Assembly (NCBI GenBank): GCA_002439285.1
Contig: DJTQ01000267.1
Span: 1-5,894, forward strand
DNA length: 5,894 nucleotides
Direction: 5' to 3'
Source of the DNA: Paenibacillaceae bacterium UBA6304
GTDB taxonomy: Bacteria; Bacillota; Bacilli; Paenibacillales; Paenibacillaceae
In this document: positions 1-5,894 of the stretch, one piece after another
How the letters are laid out: each line of letters opens with the position of its first letter
How positions within the stretch are numbered: position 1 is the first letter of the stretch
The notes under the pieces: model-generated
Databases searched by the model: none
What the model saw: the letters and a program-made list of their open reading frames with translations, nothing else
What the model was told of the DNA's origin: nothing
Program-made: the position numbers and the translations under genes

Positions 1-212
1 ATTCCTTCATCTAATATCAGCCGGTTTGCATGAGTGGCGATACGGCCGAAATTAAAAAACTCTTCCCCGTCCTGACAATAAACGACAGGATAAGATAAAA
101 TTTCATTGTAGCCGGGAGGGAGATAGATGCGAAGTTTCCGTTTTTCTCCTAAGCTGTTGCAGTGTATTTCTTCTCTAACAATCGTTCGTTTTAAATACCT
201 GGAATCCGTCAT
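1..212 (-). CDS. Putative esterase, alpha/beta-hydrolase fold (N-terminal part only)
   Basis: The first 70 residues of a protein are visible; the gene continues past the left edge. The ATG complements bases 210-212. An in-frame stop lies seven codons upstream with no start codon between, so this start is well constrained. Its ribosome binding site is weak (AAGGGG about 11 bases upstream). The sequence reads RKLRIYLPPGYNE, then YPVVYCQDGEEFF and GRIATHANRL. The LPPGY...YPVVY.QDG pattern is typical of the N-terminal beta-strands of the esterase D/enterochelin-esterase-like family (Pfam Esterase), known from YjcH-like proteins of Bacillus. The GxSxG nucleophile region would lie beyond the window, so catalytic competence cannot be judged. 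No signal peptide is seen, so a cytoplasmic enzyme is likely. It is transcribed divergently from the pdh operon; no functional link is apparent. Family assignment is fairly secure, substrate unknown. Confidence 0.8.
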   Translation of the reverse strand, partial: MTDSRYLKRTIVREEIHCNSLGEKRKLRIYLPPGYNEILSYPVVYCQDGEEFFNFGRIATHANRLILDEG

Positions 213-295
213 ATTTTGGCACGCCCCTTGTCATCTGGTTTTTGCTTTTAAACTCTCATTAAGTTAAGATAACCATGGAAGCGGTAAACGCATAC

Positions 296-308
296 ACTTC
301 CAGGAAGT
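296..308. repeat. 13-base perfect inverted repeat (possible operator)
   Basis: ACTTCC-A-GGAAGT is a perfect 6-1-6 dyad in the divergent intergenic region. Its left arm (CTTCCA, 297-302) can also pair with TGGAAG at 276-281, so three GGAAG/CTTCC elements fall within about 33 bases. This layout resembles a regulator binding site, but I do not recognise the motif and cannot tell which of the two divergent genes it would serve. It lies about 115-125 bases upstream of the predicted pdh start site. Confidence 0.35.
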
Positions 309-311
309 CAT

Positions 312-333
312 TTGTGTTACATAATTGTGTTAC
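312..333. repeat. Direct repeat TTGTGTTAC x2, inside an imperfect palindrome
   Basis: TTGTGTTAC occurs at 312-320 and again at 325-333, a 13-base period. The stretch 316-333 (GTTACATAA/TTGTGTTAC) also reads as an imperfect palindrome with 7 of 9 half-site matches. A weaker relative (CTGTTATAC) follows at 336-344. The TTGTG half-site is reminiscent of CRP/FNR- or Rex-like half-sites, but it matches neither full consensus. Regulatory function is inference. Confidence 0.3.
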
Positions 334-384
334 TGCTGTTATACAAACAAAAATAAAAAAATAAGTCATTTTAGAGCAATTCCT

Positions 385-414
385 TTGACTTAACGACTAC
401 AACAGTTGTATAAT
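385..414 (+). promoter_or_regulatory. Sigma-A promoter of the pdhABCD operon
   Basis: The -35 box TTGACT (385-390) is one base short of two-position agreement with TTGACA, and it is followed after 18 bases by a perfect -10 box TATAAT (409-414). Transcription would start near 421, giving a leader of about 46 bases before pdhA. An A-rich tract (345-362) lies further upstream and could bend DNA or act as a distal UP-like element. The leader is too short to hold a riboswitch. This is the only strong promoter in the window and it fits an operon driven from one start. Confidence 0.85.
398..410. promoter_or_regulatory. Dyad TACAAC-A-GTTGTA inside the pdh promoter (candidate operator)
   Basis: This perfect 6-1-6 inverted repeat sits in the spacer between the -35 and -10 boxes and shares the first two bases of TATAAT. 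A dimeric protein bound here would block RNA polymerase, so the position fits a repressor operator. A looser copy of the right arm (TATAAC, 420-425) lies two helical turns downstream. I do not recognise the motif; the binding protein is unknown and function is inferred only from position and symmetry. Confidence 0.4.
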
Positions 415-415
415 A

Positions 416-444
416 ATTCTATAACAGCGGAACATGATAATCAA
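416..444 (-). promoter_or_regulatory. Possible divergent promoter for the esterase gene
   Basis: Read on the - strand, TTGATT (444-439) is followed after 17 bases by TAGAAT (421-416). That is 4 of 6 and 5 of 6 matches to the sigma-A boxes with ideal spacing. Its start site would lie near 409, so the -10 boxes of this and the pdh promoter would be adjacent, back to back. The region is AT-rich and such matches arise by chance; it would also give the esterase mRNA a leader of about 200 bases. Weakly supported. Confidence 0.25.
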
Positions 445-454
445 ATATTTTGTC

Positions 455-460
455 GAGGTG
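455..460 (+). promoter_or_regulatory. Ribosome binding site that fixes the pdhA start
   Basis: GAGGTG lies six bases before the ATG at 467, a normal Bacillales spacing. The in-frame ATG at 434 has only AGCGG-like sequence before it, is just 13 bases from the predicted transcription start, and would add an 11-residue extension (MIIKYFVEVKK) I do not expect in E1alpha. The start at 467 is therefore preferred. Confidence 0.75.
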
Positions 461-466
461 AAGAAA

Positions 467-1534
467 ATGAGCAAGATTCCTTATGAAGTATATACGGAGG
501 AAGTCGTGGCTTTGTCCGTCCTTTCGCCGGATGGTGAAATTGTAAACAAAGATAAAGTCCCGAACCTGACAGATGATCAATTGAAAGAACTAATGTACCG
601 TATGGTATTTACCCGTACATGGGATGAGCGTGCCATTAACCTGGGACGTCAAGGTCGTCTCGGTTTCTATGCTCCGGTATCCGGACAAGAAGCTACAATG
701 GTAGGCAGTGAATTTGCACTGGACAAGAATGACTTCGTTTGCCCGGGTTACCGCGATATGCCGCAGCTCGTATGGCATGGTCTTCCGCTTTATCAAGCAT
801 TCCTGTATTCCCGCGGTCATCAACACGGCGGCCAAATTCCGGAAGGCGTTAACGTACTTATGCCTCAAATTATTATCGGCGCTCAAGTTCTTCATGCCAT
901 GGGGATCGCCATGGGTTACAAACTGAAGAAACAAAAACAAGTTGCCATTACTTACACCGGTGACGGCGGTTCGTCCGAAGGCGACTTCTACGAAGCACTG
1001 AACTACGCTGGAGTATTCAAACTTCCGGTTATTTTCTTTGTGCAAAACAACGGCTATGCCATCACAACTCCTTTCGCCAAACAGACGGCTGCTCTTTCCA
1101 TCGCTCACAAAGCGGTAGCTGCCGGGATCCGCGGCGTGAAGATCGACGGTATGGACGTGTTCGCAGTCATCAGCGCGGTTCAAGAAGCGGCTGAGCGTGC
1201 ACGTAACGGCGAAGGCGCAACTTTGATCGAAGCTGTCACTTACCGTTTCCGTCCGCATTCCCTTTCCGATGATACAAGCAAATACCGGACGAAAGAAGAA
1301 GAAGGACAATGGAGCGAGAAAGATCCGATTGCCCGTCTTGCCAAGTATCTGGAGAAGAAAGGCCTTTGGAACGACGAAGAAACGGCTCGTGTTAAAGAAG
1401 AAGCCAAGGCGAAAGTTAACGAACAAATCAAGAAGGCTGAACAAACCGAGAAAATGACGATTCCCGGCCTGATTGACAGCATGTTCGAGCAAACGCCTAA
1501 ACATCTGGAAGAACAAAAAGCCGATTTTAAATAA
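467..1534 (+). CDS. pdhA: Pyruvate dehydrogenase E1 component, alpha subunit
   Basis: With PdhB it forms the thiamine-diphosphate-dependent E1 (alpha2beta2), which decarboxylates pyruvate and reductively acetylates the lipoyl groups of E2 in the cytoplasm. The product is 355 residues from the ATG at 467, close to the ~370 of Bacillus PdhA. Family signatures seen in order are LTDDQLKELMYRMVFTR, GRQGRLGFYAPVSGQEA, and DFVCPGYRD.PQLVWHGLPL. The ThDP-binding motif follows: GDG at about residues 165-167, ending in NN at 194-195, where the motif binds Mg2+ and diphosphate. The active-site loop (RFRPHSLSDD) has its histidine near 264. A charged Lys/Glu-rich helical tail ends the protein. It is the first gene of the operon, 46 bases before pdhB. 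No truncation or odd residue is visible. Branched-chain 2-oxoacid E1 is the main alternative; the PDH-type sequence and operon make that unlikely. Confidence 0.97.
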   Translation: MSKIPYEVYTEEVVALSVLSPDGEIVNKDKVPNLTDDQLKELMYRMVFTRTWDERAINLGRQGRLGFYAPVSGQEATMVGSEFALDKNDFVCPGYRDMPQLVWHGLPLYQAFLYSRGHQHGGQIPEGVNVLMPQIIIGAQVLHAMGIAMGYKLKKQKQVAITYTGDGGSSEGDFYEALNYAGVFKLPVIFFVQNNGYAITTPFAKQTAALSIAHKAVAAGIRGVKIDGMDVFAVISAVQEAAERARNGEGATLIEAVTYRFRPHSLSDDTSKYRTKEEEGQWSEKDPIARLAKYLEKKGLWNDEETARVKEEAKAKVNEQIKKAEQTEKMTIPGLIDSMFEQTPKHLEEQKADFK

Positions 1535-1580
1535 GCCTTGAAGAAGTTAGTTCTAGTTCTAATGAGGAGGATATGAAGCA

Positions 1581-2561
1581 ATGGCACAAATGAATATGAA
1601 AGAAGCAATCCGCGATGGTATGCGCGTAGAGTTGAATCGGGATCCAAACGTCCTGCTTTTCGGGGAAGACGTAGGTAATGTCGGCGGTGTATTCCGCGTA
1701 ACAGAAGGTTTGCAAAAAGAATTCGGCGAAGAGCGCGTATTCGATACGCCGCTTGCTGAATCCGCCATCGGCGGTATGGCTGTAGGTCTCGGGATTCAAG
1801 GATTCCGTCCTGTTGCCGAAATTCAGTTTGTTGGTTTCATCTTTGAAGCACTTGACCAAATCCTGGTTCAAGCTGCACGCATGCGTTTTCGTTCCGGCGG
1901 CCGTTACAATGCTCCGATCGTATTCCGTACTCCATACGGCGGCGGCGTAAAAGCAGCTGAGTTGCATACAGACGCCCTGGAAGGTTTGATTGCGCAAACT
2001 CCGGGTATTAAACTGGTAATCCCTTCAAATCCTTATGATGCCAAAGGCCTCATGATCTCCGCGATCCGCGACAATGATCCGGTATTCTTCATGGAGCACC
2101 TTAACCTGTACCATGCTTTCCGTGCGGAAGTACCGGAAGGTGAGTATACTGTTGAGCTTGGTAAAGCGAATGTGGTTCGCGAAGGTTCCGACGTAACGAT
2201 CATCGCTTACGGCATGATGGTTCATACTGCAGTTAAAGCAGCTGAAGAACTTGAGAAAACCAAAGGCATCAAAGCTGAAGTTATCGACCTGCGTACCCTG
2301 GTGCCGCTTGATATCGATACAATTATTGCTTCCGTTAAGAAAACTAATCGTGCGATTGTTGTGCAAGAAGCGCAAAAATCCGCCGGTATGGCTGCTGAAA
2401 TCATCGCTCAAATCAATGAAAAGGCAATTCTTCATTTGGAAGCTCCTGTACTCCGCATTACGCCTCCGGATACCATTTATCCGTTTGCGCAAATCGAAGA
2501 TCAATGGCTGCCAACACCTGCCCGTATCATTGACGGCGTAAATAAAGTGCTCGAATTTTAA
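1581..2561 (+). CDS. pdhB: Pyruvate dehydrogenase E1 component, beta subunit
   Basis: This is the partner of PdhA in E1 and supplies half of each ThDP site and the E2-docking surface. At 326 residues it is the normal length (325 in B. subtilis). The N-terminus [14 protein letters not shown] matches family starts, supporting the ATG at 1581, which follows GAGGAGG (1564-1570) by ten bases. Visible motifs are FGEDVG..GGVFR.TEGLQ.EFG, and DTPLAES with Glu60, the residue expected to contact the ThDP aminopyrimidine. [10 protein letters not shown] carries the active-site His129; family relatives more often read GGGVHTPELH, so the Lys-Ala-Ala is a mild local difference. The transketolase C-terminal domain begins around residue 195 ([11 protein letters not shown]) and includes [13 protein letters not shown] and VVQEAQ. 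A 38-base gap leads to pdhC with no terminator, so co-transcription is expected. Confidence 0.97.
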   Translation: MAQMNMKEAIRDGMRVELNRDPNVLLFGEDVGNVGGVFRVTEGLQKEFGEERVFDTPLAESAIGGMAVGLGIQGFRPVAEIQFVGFIFEALDQILVQAARMRFRSGGRYNAPIVFRTPYGGGVKAAELHTDALEGLIAQTPGIKLVIPSNPYDAKGLMISAIRDNDPVFFMEHLNLYHAFRAEVPEGEYTVELGKANVVREGSDVTIIAYGMMVHTAVKAAEELEKTKGIKAEVIDLRTLVPLDIDTIIASVKKTNRAIVVQEAQKSAGMAAEIIAQINEKAILHLEAPVLRITPPDTIYPFAQIEDQWLPTPARIIDGVNKVLEF

Positions 2562-2585
2562 TTGACTCTTAAACATATTGAATAC

Positions 2586-2592
2586 AGGAGGT
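2586..2592 (+). promoter_or_regulatory. Strong ribosome binding site for the GTG start of pdhC
   Basis: AGGAGGT lies seven bases before the GTG at 2600. This near-perfect site and spacing decide for the GTG start. It places the protein start ([14 protein letters not shown], with Met at the first position in translation) exactly at the beginning of the first lipoyl domain, as in other E2 proteins. No in-frame ATG lies nearby upstream. Confidence 0.85.
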
Positions 2593-2599
2593 CTTCCAG

Positions 2600-4231
2600 G
2601 TGGCAAAATTTGAATATCGCTTCCCAGAGCTGGGCGAAGGTTTGCATGAAGGCGAAATTATTAAAATGCATATCAAAGCCGGCGACAAAGTTACAGACGA
2701 AGATATCGTGATGGAGGTACAGAACGACAAGGCAGTCGTAGAAGTACCTTGTCCGGTAAATGGTACGGTGCTCGAAGTATTCGGCACCGACGGCGCCGTA
2801 TTCCGCGTAGGCCAGGTTGTAGCCGTGATTGATGCGGAAGGCGATTTGCCTGAGCAAGAATCTCATGAACCTGCAAGTGAGCCGGCTTCGGCCCCTGCAG
2901 CGCCTGCAGCAGCAGCTCCAGCGCCTGTCGCAGCCGCCGGTTCGAATAAATTCCAATACCGCTTCCCAGAGCTGGGCGAAGGTTTGCATGAAGGTGAAAT
3001 CATCAAGATGCATATCAAGCCAGGCGATAAAGTGACGGACGAAGATATCATCATGGAAGTGCAAAACGACAAGGCGGTCGTTGAAGTTCCTTGTCCTGTC
3101 AATGGTACCGTGCTTGAAGTGTTCGGTAAGGACGGCGCTATATTCCGTGTAGGCGACGTCGTTGCCGTGATCGATGCGGAAGGCGATGTACCTGAGCAAG
3201 AATCCGCTCCGGAACAAGCTTCTAAGCAAGAAGCCGACGCAGCTCAAGGTGGAGCTAATACAACAAACGCAAGTATTCCGGGTGTTCCAAACAAAGAAGT
3301 TCTTGCAACGCCTAGCGTACGCAAATTTGCCCGTGAACAAGGCGTAGATCTGGCGCTGGTTACCGGCACAGGCAAAGCGGGTAAAATTAGCCGTGAAGAC
3401 GTAGAAGCCTTCAAGAAGGGCGGTTCTGTAGCCGCACCTGCAGCTTCTTCCGCTGCTTCCGCACCTGCGAAAGAAACGGCTGCTGCTCCTGCAGCTTCCG
3501 CATCGGCAGCAAAGGCTGTTCCAGTCTCAGCTGAAGAAGAGCGCGTACCGTTCAAGGGTATCCGTAAAGCGATCTCCAATGCAATGGTGAAATCGGCTTA
3601 CACTGCACCTCACGTAACGATCATGGACGAAGTGGACGTTACAGAATTGGTTGCTTTCCGTACCCGTATGAAACCGATCGCTGAGAAGAAGGGCATCAAG
3701 GTAACTTACCTGCCATTCATCGTGAAGGCTCTGGTTGCCGCATCCCGTCAATTCCCGGCGCTTAACGCTTCTATTGATGAAGTGAACAATGAAATTGTAT
3801 ACAAGAAACATTATGATATCGGGATTGCTACAGATACCGACAACGGTTTGATCGTTCCTGTGATCAAGGACGCTGATCGTAAGAGCATCTGGATGATTGC
3901 GGAAGCGATCAAGGATCTCGCCGTACGCGGTCGTGACGGTAAATTGTCCGCCAACGAAATGAAAGGCAGCACGATTTCGATTTCGAACATCGGCTCCGCC
4001 GGCGGTATGTTCTTTACTCCAATCATTAACTACCCTGAAGTTGCGATCCTGGGTACTGGCCGCATCAGCGAAAAAGCTGTCGTGAAAAACGGCGAAATCG
4101 TGGTTGCTCCAGTCATGGCTCTGTCGCTCAGCTTCGACCACCGTCTCATCGACGGCGCAACAGCTCAAAACTTCATGAACTATATCAAACAGCTGCTCGC
4201 TAACCCTGAGCTGCTCGTTATGGAGGTGTAA
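2600..4231 (+). CDS. pdhC: Dihydrolipoamide acetyltransferase (PDH E2) with two lipoyl domains
   Basis: This is the structural and catalytic core of PDH; it carries acetyl groups on lipoyl arms from E1 to CoA. The product is 543 residues, about 100 longer than the ~440 of Bacillus E2, because it has two lipoyl domains rather than one. Lipoyl domain 1 spans about 3-80 with lipoyl-lysine K44 in QNDKAVVEV. An Ala/Pro linker (about 89-113) follows, then lipoyl domain 2 (about 117-194) with K158 in the same motif. After a Gln/Ala-rich linker comes the peripheral-subunit-binding domain (236-271: [10 protein letters not shown]...[16 protein letters not shown]), which docks E1 and E3. A second Ala/Pro linker (about 275-310) leads to the acetyltransferase domain (about 313-543). 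There, SNIGSAGG and the catalytic DHRLIDG (His514, Asp518) are intact. The start is GTG. The ribosome binding site of pdhD lies inside its last codons. Confidence 0.97.
   Translation: MAKFEYRFPELGEGLHEGEIIKMHIKAGDKVTDEDIVMEVQNDKAVVEVPCPVNGTVLEVFGTDGAVFRVGQVVAVIDAEGDLPEQESHEPASEPASAPAAPAAAAPAPVAAAGSNKFQYRFPELGEGLHEGEIIKMHIKPGDKVTDEDIIMEVQNDKAVVEVPCPVNGTVLEVFGKDGAIFRVGDVVAVIDAEGDVPEQESAPEQASKQEADAAQGGANTTNASIPGVPNKEVLATPSVRKFAREQGVDLALVTGTGKAGKISREDVEAFKKGGSVAAPAASSAASAPAKETAAAPAASASAAKAVPVSAEEERVPFKGIRKAISNAMVKSAYTAPHVTIMDEVDVTELVAFRTRMKPIAEKKGIKVTYLPFIVKALVAASRQFPALNASIDEVNNEIVYKKHYDIGIATDTDNGLIVPVIKDADRKSIWMIAEAIKDLAVRGRDGKLSANEMKGSTISISNIGSAGGMFFTPIINYPEVAILGTGRISEKAVVKNGEIVVAPVMALSLSFDHRLIDGATAQNFMNYIKQLLANPELLVMEV
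2606..2863 (+). repeat. Lipoyl-domain tandem repeat, copy 1
   Basis: Codons 3-88 of pdhC form the first copy of an in-frame duplication with a 342-base (114-codon) period. Counted by hand against copy 2, 79 of 86 residues and about 218 of 258 bases agree. Most base differences are synonymous third positions. Bases 2618-2652 are identical to 2960-2994, a 35-base run with no change. Confidence 0.95.
2948..3205 (+). repeat. Lipoyl-domain tandem repeat, copy 2
   Basis: This second copy covers codons 117-202 of pdhC. The seven replacements relative to copy 1 are E/Q, A/P, V/I, T/K, V/I, Q/D and L/V, none at the lipoyl-lysine motif, so both copies should be lipoylated. Confidence 0.95.
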
Positions 4232-4235
4232 CAAC

Positions 4236-5651
4236 ATGGTAGTAGGAGACGCTTCTCTGGATATTGATACATTGGTTGTAGGTGCCGGTCCCGGCGGATA
4301 TGTGGCGGCCATTCGTGCCGCCCAACTGGGCCAAAAAGTAATTATCGTGGACAAATCGGAACTCGGCGGCGTGTGCTTGAACCGTGGTTGCATTCCGTCC
4401 AAAGCTTTGATCTCCGCTGCTCACCAATATGAGTCCGCTCAACATGGTGCAGCCTTCGGGATTACCGCTGAGAACGTCAAAGTGGATTTCACGAAAACTC
4501 AAGAGTTCAAAAGCGGAGTCGTTAAAAAAATGACTCAAGGCGTATCCGGCTTGCTGAAAGGCAACAAAGTGGAAGTATTCAATGGTGAAGTAATGTTCAT
4601 CAACGAAAACGAAGCTCGTGCCTTCAATGACCATGAATCGCCGCGTTACCGTTTCAAGCATTGCATTCTGGCGACCGGATCCCGTCCGATCGAACTGAAA
4701 CCTTTCCCGTTCGGCGGACGCATCTTATCCTCGACCGAAGCGTTGGAGCTGCCTGAAATTCCTAGCAGCATGATCGTTATCGGCGGTGGCTACATCGGTG
4801 CCGAGCTCGGACAAATGTTCTCGAAATTCGGAACGAAAGTGACGATTATCGAAGGCATGGATTCCGTACTTGCCGGTTTTGATAAAGATATGACCCGTCT
4901 TGTAACCAAGAGCATGGAAAAAACGGGTATCGAAATCATTACCAACGCAAAAGCGGAAAGTTCTGAGCAAACCGACAAGAACGTAACTGTGAAATACTCC
5001 GTAAACGGTGAGAATAAAGAAGTTACAGCGGATTACCTGCTCGTAACGGTTGGTCGTCGTCCGAACACCGATGGTGATCTCGGTCTGGACTTGGCCGGTA
5101 TCGAGTTGACAGAACGCGGAATGGTCAAAGTTGACCATCAAGGCCGTACCAGCAATCCTAATGTGTTCGCTATCGGCGACATCGTTGCTGGACCTGCATT
5201 GGCTCACAAAGCTTCTTATGAAGGTAAAGTGGCCGCCGAAGTTATCTCCGGACTTCCATCCGTCGTGGATTACAAAGCGATCCCTGCTGTTGTCTTCACA
5301 GATCCTGAGTGCTCCAGCGTAGGCTACACCGAGAAAGAAGCGAAGGAAAAAGGCTACAAAGTCAAAGCCGGCAAATTCCCGTTCGCGGGCAATGGCCGTG
5401 CAACTTCGCTGAATCAGCCTGACGGCTTCATCAAGATCGTTGCCAACGAAGAGAACAATTTGGTGCTTGGCGCGCAAATCGTCGGCATCGAAGCTTCCAA
5501 CCTGATCGCCGAGCTTGGCCTCGCAATCGAAATGGGTGCAACGCTTGAAGATATCTCGCTTACGATCCACGCTCATCCAACATTGGGCGAAATCGTAATG
5601 GAAACCGCTGAATTGGTGGAAGGTCATCCAATTCACGTAATCTCTCGTTAA
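4236..5651 (+). CDS. pdhD: Dihydrolipoamide dehydrogenase (E3)
   Basis: This FAD flavoprotein reoxidises the dihydrolipoyl groups of E2 and passes the electrons to NAD+. It is usually a homodimer and can be shared with other 2-oxoacid dehydrogenases and the glycine cleavage system. At 471 residues it has the normal length. It shows the FAD motif GAGPGG (16-21), the redox-active disulfide GGVCLNRGCIPSK (Cys47/Cys52), and ATGSRP (147-151). The NAD-binding GGGYIGAELG begins at 183, the second FAD contact AIGD is at 312-315, and the dimer-domain HAHPTLGE holds the catalytic base His447 with Glu452. Many Bacillus E3 proteins read CLNVGC; Arg here is a tolerated variant elsewhere in the family. The start follows GGAGGTG (4222-4228), which overlaps the end of pdhC. 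Only four bases separate the genes, so translational coupling is likely. The N-terminus MVVGDASLDIDTLVVG is close to that of B. subtilis PdhD. Confidence 0.97.
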   Translation: MVVGDASLDIDTLVVGAGPGGYVAAIRAAQLGQKVIIVDKSELGGVCLNRGCIPSKALISAAHQYESAQHGAAFGITAENVKVDFTKTQEFKSGVVKKMTQGVSGLLKGNKVEVFNGEVMFINENEARAFNDHESPRYRFKHCILATGSRPIELKPFPFGGRILSSTEALELPEIPSSMIVIGGGYIGAELGQMFSKFGTKVTIIEGMDSVLAGFDKDMTRLVTKSMEKTGIEIITNAKAESSEQTDKNVTVKYSVNGENKEVTADYLLVTVGRRPNTDGDLGLDLAGIELTERGMVKVDHQGRTSNPNVFAIGDIVAGPALAHKASYEGKVAAEVISGLPSVVDYKAIPAVVFTDPECSSVGYTEKEAKEKGYKVKAGKFPFAGNGRATSLNQPDGFIKIVANEENNLVLGAQIVGIEASNLIAELGLAIEMGATLEDISLTIHAHPTLGEIVMETAELVEGHPIHVISR

Positions 5652-5663
5652 TTTTTGATTTTT

Positions 5664-5697
5664 AACTCCGCGCGGCTTTTCTTGGCGGCCAGGAGTT
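5664..5697 (+). other. Imperfect hairpin just after pdhD
   Basis: AACTCC (5664-5669) can pair with GGAGTT (5692-5697), with a short inner GGC/GCC pairing (5674-5676 with 5688-5690) across a bulge. No T-tract follows, so it is not an intrinsic terminator by itself. It could protect the 3' end of the mRNA or be chance; the real terminator lies about 20 bases downstream. Confidence 0.3.
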
Positions 5698-5715
5698 CTC
5701 CTAAGCTAATTGACA

Positions 5716-5754
5716 GGGCAAGACCGGATACACAATCGGTCTTGCCCTTTTTTT
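5716..5754 (+). terminator. Intrinsic terminator of the pdhABCD operon
   Basis: GGGCAAGACCG (5716-5726) and CGGTCTTGCCC (5737-5747) form a perfect 11-base-pair stem with a 10-base loop, followed directly by seven T (5748-5754). This is a classic Rho-independent terminator 65 bases after the pdhD stop. On the opposite strand the hairpin has no T-tract after it, so termination of the convergent gene here would be weaker. The T-tract overlaps that gene's stop codon (5753-5755). Confidence 0.95.
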
Positions 5755-5894
5755 ATTTACTATAATGTTCAACCAATTCTTGCGCTTTCCGCTTAATCAT
5801 TTCGAAAATCTCTTGCGGTTCGATGACTGTGGCTTCGGTGCCGAGTTGGAAAAAATAGTCCGCCGTAAATTCTATTTCGCTCCGGTCGATTTCG
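5753..5894 (-). CDS. WYL-domain transcriptional regulator, C-terminal end only
   Basis: The last 46 residues of a protein are visible; its 5' part lies beyond the right edge. It reads EIDRSEIEFTADYFFQLG, then TEATVIEPQEIF, and ends in a helix EMIKRKAQELVEHYSK. The pattern of a final beta-strand (LG.EA.VIEP) followed by a terminal helix (EI...I...A.ELV..Y) is characteristic of the C-terminal extension of WYL-domain, YafY/YobV-like regulators, which normally carry an N-terminal helix-turn-helix. Neither the helix-turn-helix nor the WYL core is in the window, so the assignment rests on the tail alone. The gene is convergent to pdhD and its stop codon overlaps the operon's terminator T-tract. No link to PDH regulation is implied. 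Confidence 0.7.
   Translation of the reverse strand, partial: EIDRSEIEFTADYFFQLGTEATVIEPQEIFEMIKRKAQELVEHYSK

Noticed and set aside
275..289. CcpA (cre)-like sequence around GGAAGCGGTAAAC
   Set aside because: It has the central CG and the left half, but it misses the conserved CA at the right end and one further position, so it does not meet the cre consensus on either strand.
421..454. Riboswitch or leader attenuator ahead of pdhA
   Set aside because: The predicted leader is about 46 bases and holds no stem followed by a T-tract.
434..466. Upstream in-frame ATG giving PdhA eleven extra residues
   Set aside because: It lacks a good ribosome binding site and lies only about 13 bases from the predicted transcription start, while the ATG at 467 has GAGGTG at ideal spacing.
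590..1516. Long - strand open frame (308 codons) opposite pdhA
   Set aside because: It is a shadow of the strongly biased codon use of pdhA. It is Cys/Phe-rich with no recognisable domain, ribosome binding site or promoter. The same applies to the long - strand frames at 2558-3340, 3527-4402 and 4725-5636 opposite pdhC and pdhD.
1535..1580. AGTTCT tandem repeat and possible terminator or promoter in the pdhA-pdhB gap
   Set aside because: The repeat is only two 6-base units. No stable stem or T-tract and no paired -35/-10 boxes are present, so the gap is an ordinary intercistronic spacer with a ribosome binding site.
2562..2590. TTGACT between pdhB and pdhC as the -35 box of an internal promoter
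   Set aside because: No acceptable -10 box follows at 16-19 bases; the best nearby hexamers are mis-spaced or overlap the ribosome binding site.
3244..3579. Ala-rich - strand frame opposite the E2 linkers
   Set aside because: Its composition mirrors the Ala/Pro-rich linker codons of pdhC read in antisense, and nothing supports translation.

Overview
The window carries a complete, four-gene pyruvate dehydrogenase (PDH) operon, pdhA-pdhB-pdhC-pdhD, all on the + strand. It fills almost the whole window (467-5651). The order E1alpha-E1beta-E2-E3, strong AGGAGG-type ribosome binding sites, a sigma-A-type promoter and the protein sequences all point to a Gram-positive Bacillales bacterium. The moderate GC content, the two-lipoyl E2 and flanking genes that differ from those of Bacillus subtilis suggest Paenibacillaceae (for example Paenibacillus). 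This genus-level guess is inference.

Layout. 1-212 (- strand) is the start of an esterase/alpha-beta-hydrolase-fold gene that runs off the left edge. 213-466 is a 254-base divergent intergenic region. It holds a clear pdh promoter (TTGACT-N18-TATAAT, 385-414), a perfect 13-base dyad between its -35 and -10 boxes, and further upstream a direct repeat and a second 13-base dyad. Then come pdhA (467-1534), pdhB (1581-2561), pdhC (2600-4231, GTG start) and pdhD (4236-5651), with gaps of 46, 38 and 4 bases and no internal terminator. A strong intrinsic terminator (5716-5754) ends the operon. It abuts and overlaps the stop codon of a convergent - strand gene, the C-terminal end of a WYL-domain-type regulator that runs off the right edge.

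The four products form one cytoplasmic machine converting pyruvate, CoA and NAD+ to acetyl-CoA, CO2 and NADH. PdhA/PdhB is the ThDP-dependent E1 heterotetramer. PdhC is the E2 core, with swinging lipoyl arms and acetyltransferase activity. PdhD is the flavoprotein E3 that reoxidises the dihydrolipoyl groups. All the catalytic motifs I can check are present.

This is mostly a well-known housekeeping locus, and I see no previously undescribed system in it. The points that merit a second look are the tandem lipoyl domains in E2, with a 35-base stretch showing no synonymous change between copies, and the dyad-rich, possibly back-to-back promoter region.
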